A DNA stretch of 6,870 bases from Chloroflexota bacterium (GTDB taxonomy: Bacteria > Chloroflexota > Anaerolineae > Aggregatilineales > Phototrophicaceae): positions 1 through 6,870 of the forward strand of contig QGUR01000252.1 in the NCBI GenBank assembly GCA_003242205.1, written 5' to 3'. A program made the translations under genes and the position numbers. The notes under the pieces are model-generated. The model worked only from the letters and a program-made list of their open reading frames with translations. It had not been told where the DNA came from and ran no database searches. Below, in pieces: positions 6,576-6,870 of the stretch; within the stretch, counting starts at the first letter, position 1, and the number at the start of each line of letters is the position of its first letter.

Positions 6576-6806
6576 ATGTGGTGGCTGAAGGCGTTGCAAC
6601 GCAGCCTGAGCGATGTTTACAACTGGCTGGTTCCGCTGTTCGTCATCAATGTCTTGTGGTTTGTGCTTAGCCTGACGGTGATCGGGTTTCCGGGCGCGAC
6701 GGCGGGCCTGTTTGAGGTGGCGCGTCAGGTTGAAAAAGGCTACAGCCCGGCCATCAGCGAGTATCTGCAGGCGGTGCGTCGCTGGCTCGTTCGGGCTTGG
6801 GCGTGA
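6576..6806 (+). CDS. N-terminal part of a YesL/DUF624-like membrane protein, ending early
   Basis: 76 residues, read rightwards, divergent from the transporter. Seen: MWWLKALQRSLSDVYNWL, then a membrane segment VPLFVINVLWFVLSLTVIG (about 19-37). FPGATAGLFEVARQVEKG (38-55) follows, then a basic amphipathic stretch with YLQAVRRW. The order of membrane helix, PGATAxLF, VAR and RRW matches the start of the DUF624 family, whose members run about 200 residues with several further membrane segments; B. subtilis YesL lies beside the YesOPQ sugar transporter. Here a TGA at 6804-6806 ends the frame before the second membrane segment. A different frame from about 6781 stays open to the window edge and reads DLINIE near the expected junction, so a frameshift, real or from assembly, is possible. 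The ATG is the first start after an in-frame TGA at 6564. GGGGA lies 12 bases upstream. It may be a pseudogene. Confidence 0.6.
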   Translation: MWWLKALQRSLSDVYNWLVPLFVINVLWFVLSLTVIGFPGATAGLFEVARQVEKGYSPAISEYLQAVRRWLVRAWA

Positions 6807-6870
6807 CCTTATAAACATCGAACCCTGCCGCCGAAAAAAAAGGGAGGGAGTTCGGGTGTCGATGACAAAA
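6807..6870. other. Right-edge sequence after the early stop
   Basis: It contains an eight-A run at 6834-6841 followed by a purine-rich GGGAGGGAG. The frame ending in SMTK is open through this stretch, but it shows no recognisable membrane segment or DUF624 pattern. There is no hairpin before the A-run, and on the plus strand it is an A-tract, so it does not look like a terminator for the YesL-like gene. Confidence 0.4.

Overview
The window (6,870 bases, GC-rich, roughly 58-60% by eye) carries one minus-strand gene cluster. It reads leftwards from about 6331 to the left edge, with a short divergent gene at the right edge. The cluster encodes the membrane and binding parts of a CUT1-type (maltose/oligosaccharide family) ABC sugar importer, followed by a membrane-embedded spermidine-synthase-like protein. 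No RNA gene, CRISPR array, insertion sequence or attachment site was seen. Both edges cut into the biology: the leftmost gene has no stop in the window, and the rightmost ends early just before the edge.

In transcription order: (1) 6331-4946, a secreted extracellular sugar-binding protein (COG1653/UgpB-like); (2) 4905-4871, a perfect 14-bp hairpin in the 90-base gap; (3) 4855-3935, a MalF/UgpA-type permease; (4) 3931-1967, three bases later, a MalG/UgpE-type permease of 654 residues. Such permeases are normally about 270-300 residues, and the excess is a block of about 340 residues inserted in the first extracytoplasmic loop. (5) From 1887 (or a TTG at 1959) to the left edge, a polytopic protein with a central spermidine-synthase/methyltransferase-like fold. 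On the plus strand, 6576-6806 is the N-terminal part of a YesL/DUF624-like membrane protein, a family often found beside CUT1 transporters.

Working model: the binding protein captures an oligosaccharide or sugar derivative outside the membrane and docks on the MalF/MalG-like permease pair. No ATPase, glycosidase or regulator gene is in the window, so a MalK/MsmX-like ATPase must come from elsewhere or from beyond the edges. The substrate cannot be read from the sequence. The most unusual element is the insert in the second permease, which appears to consist of six degenerate copies of a beta-rich unit of about 55 residues. By position it faces the binding protein, as the smaller P2 loop of E. 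coli MalF does.

Host: the family mix (UgpB-like binding protein with an Asp/Asn-rich loop, permease with an enlarged external loop, DUF624 neighbour, fused membrane spermidine-synthase-like protein) and the GC content suggest Chloroflexota, perhaps Anaerolineae. This is inference from family memory, not a search; confidence is about 0.55.
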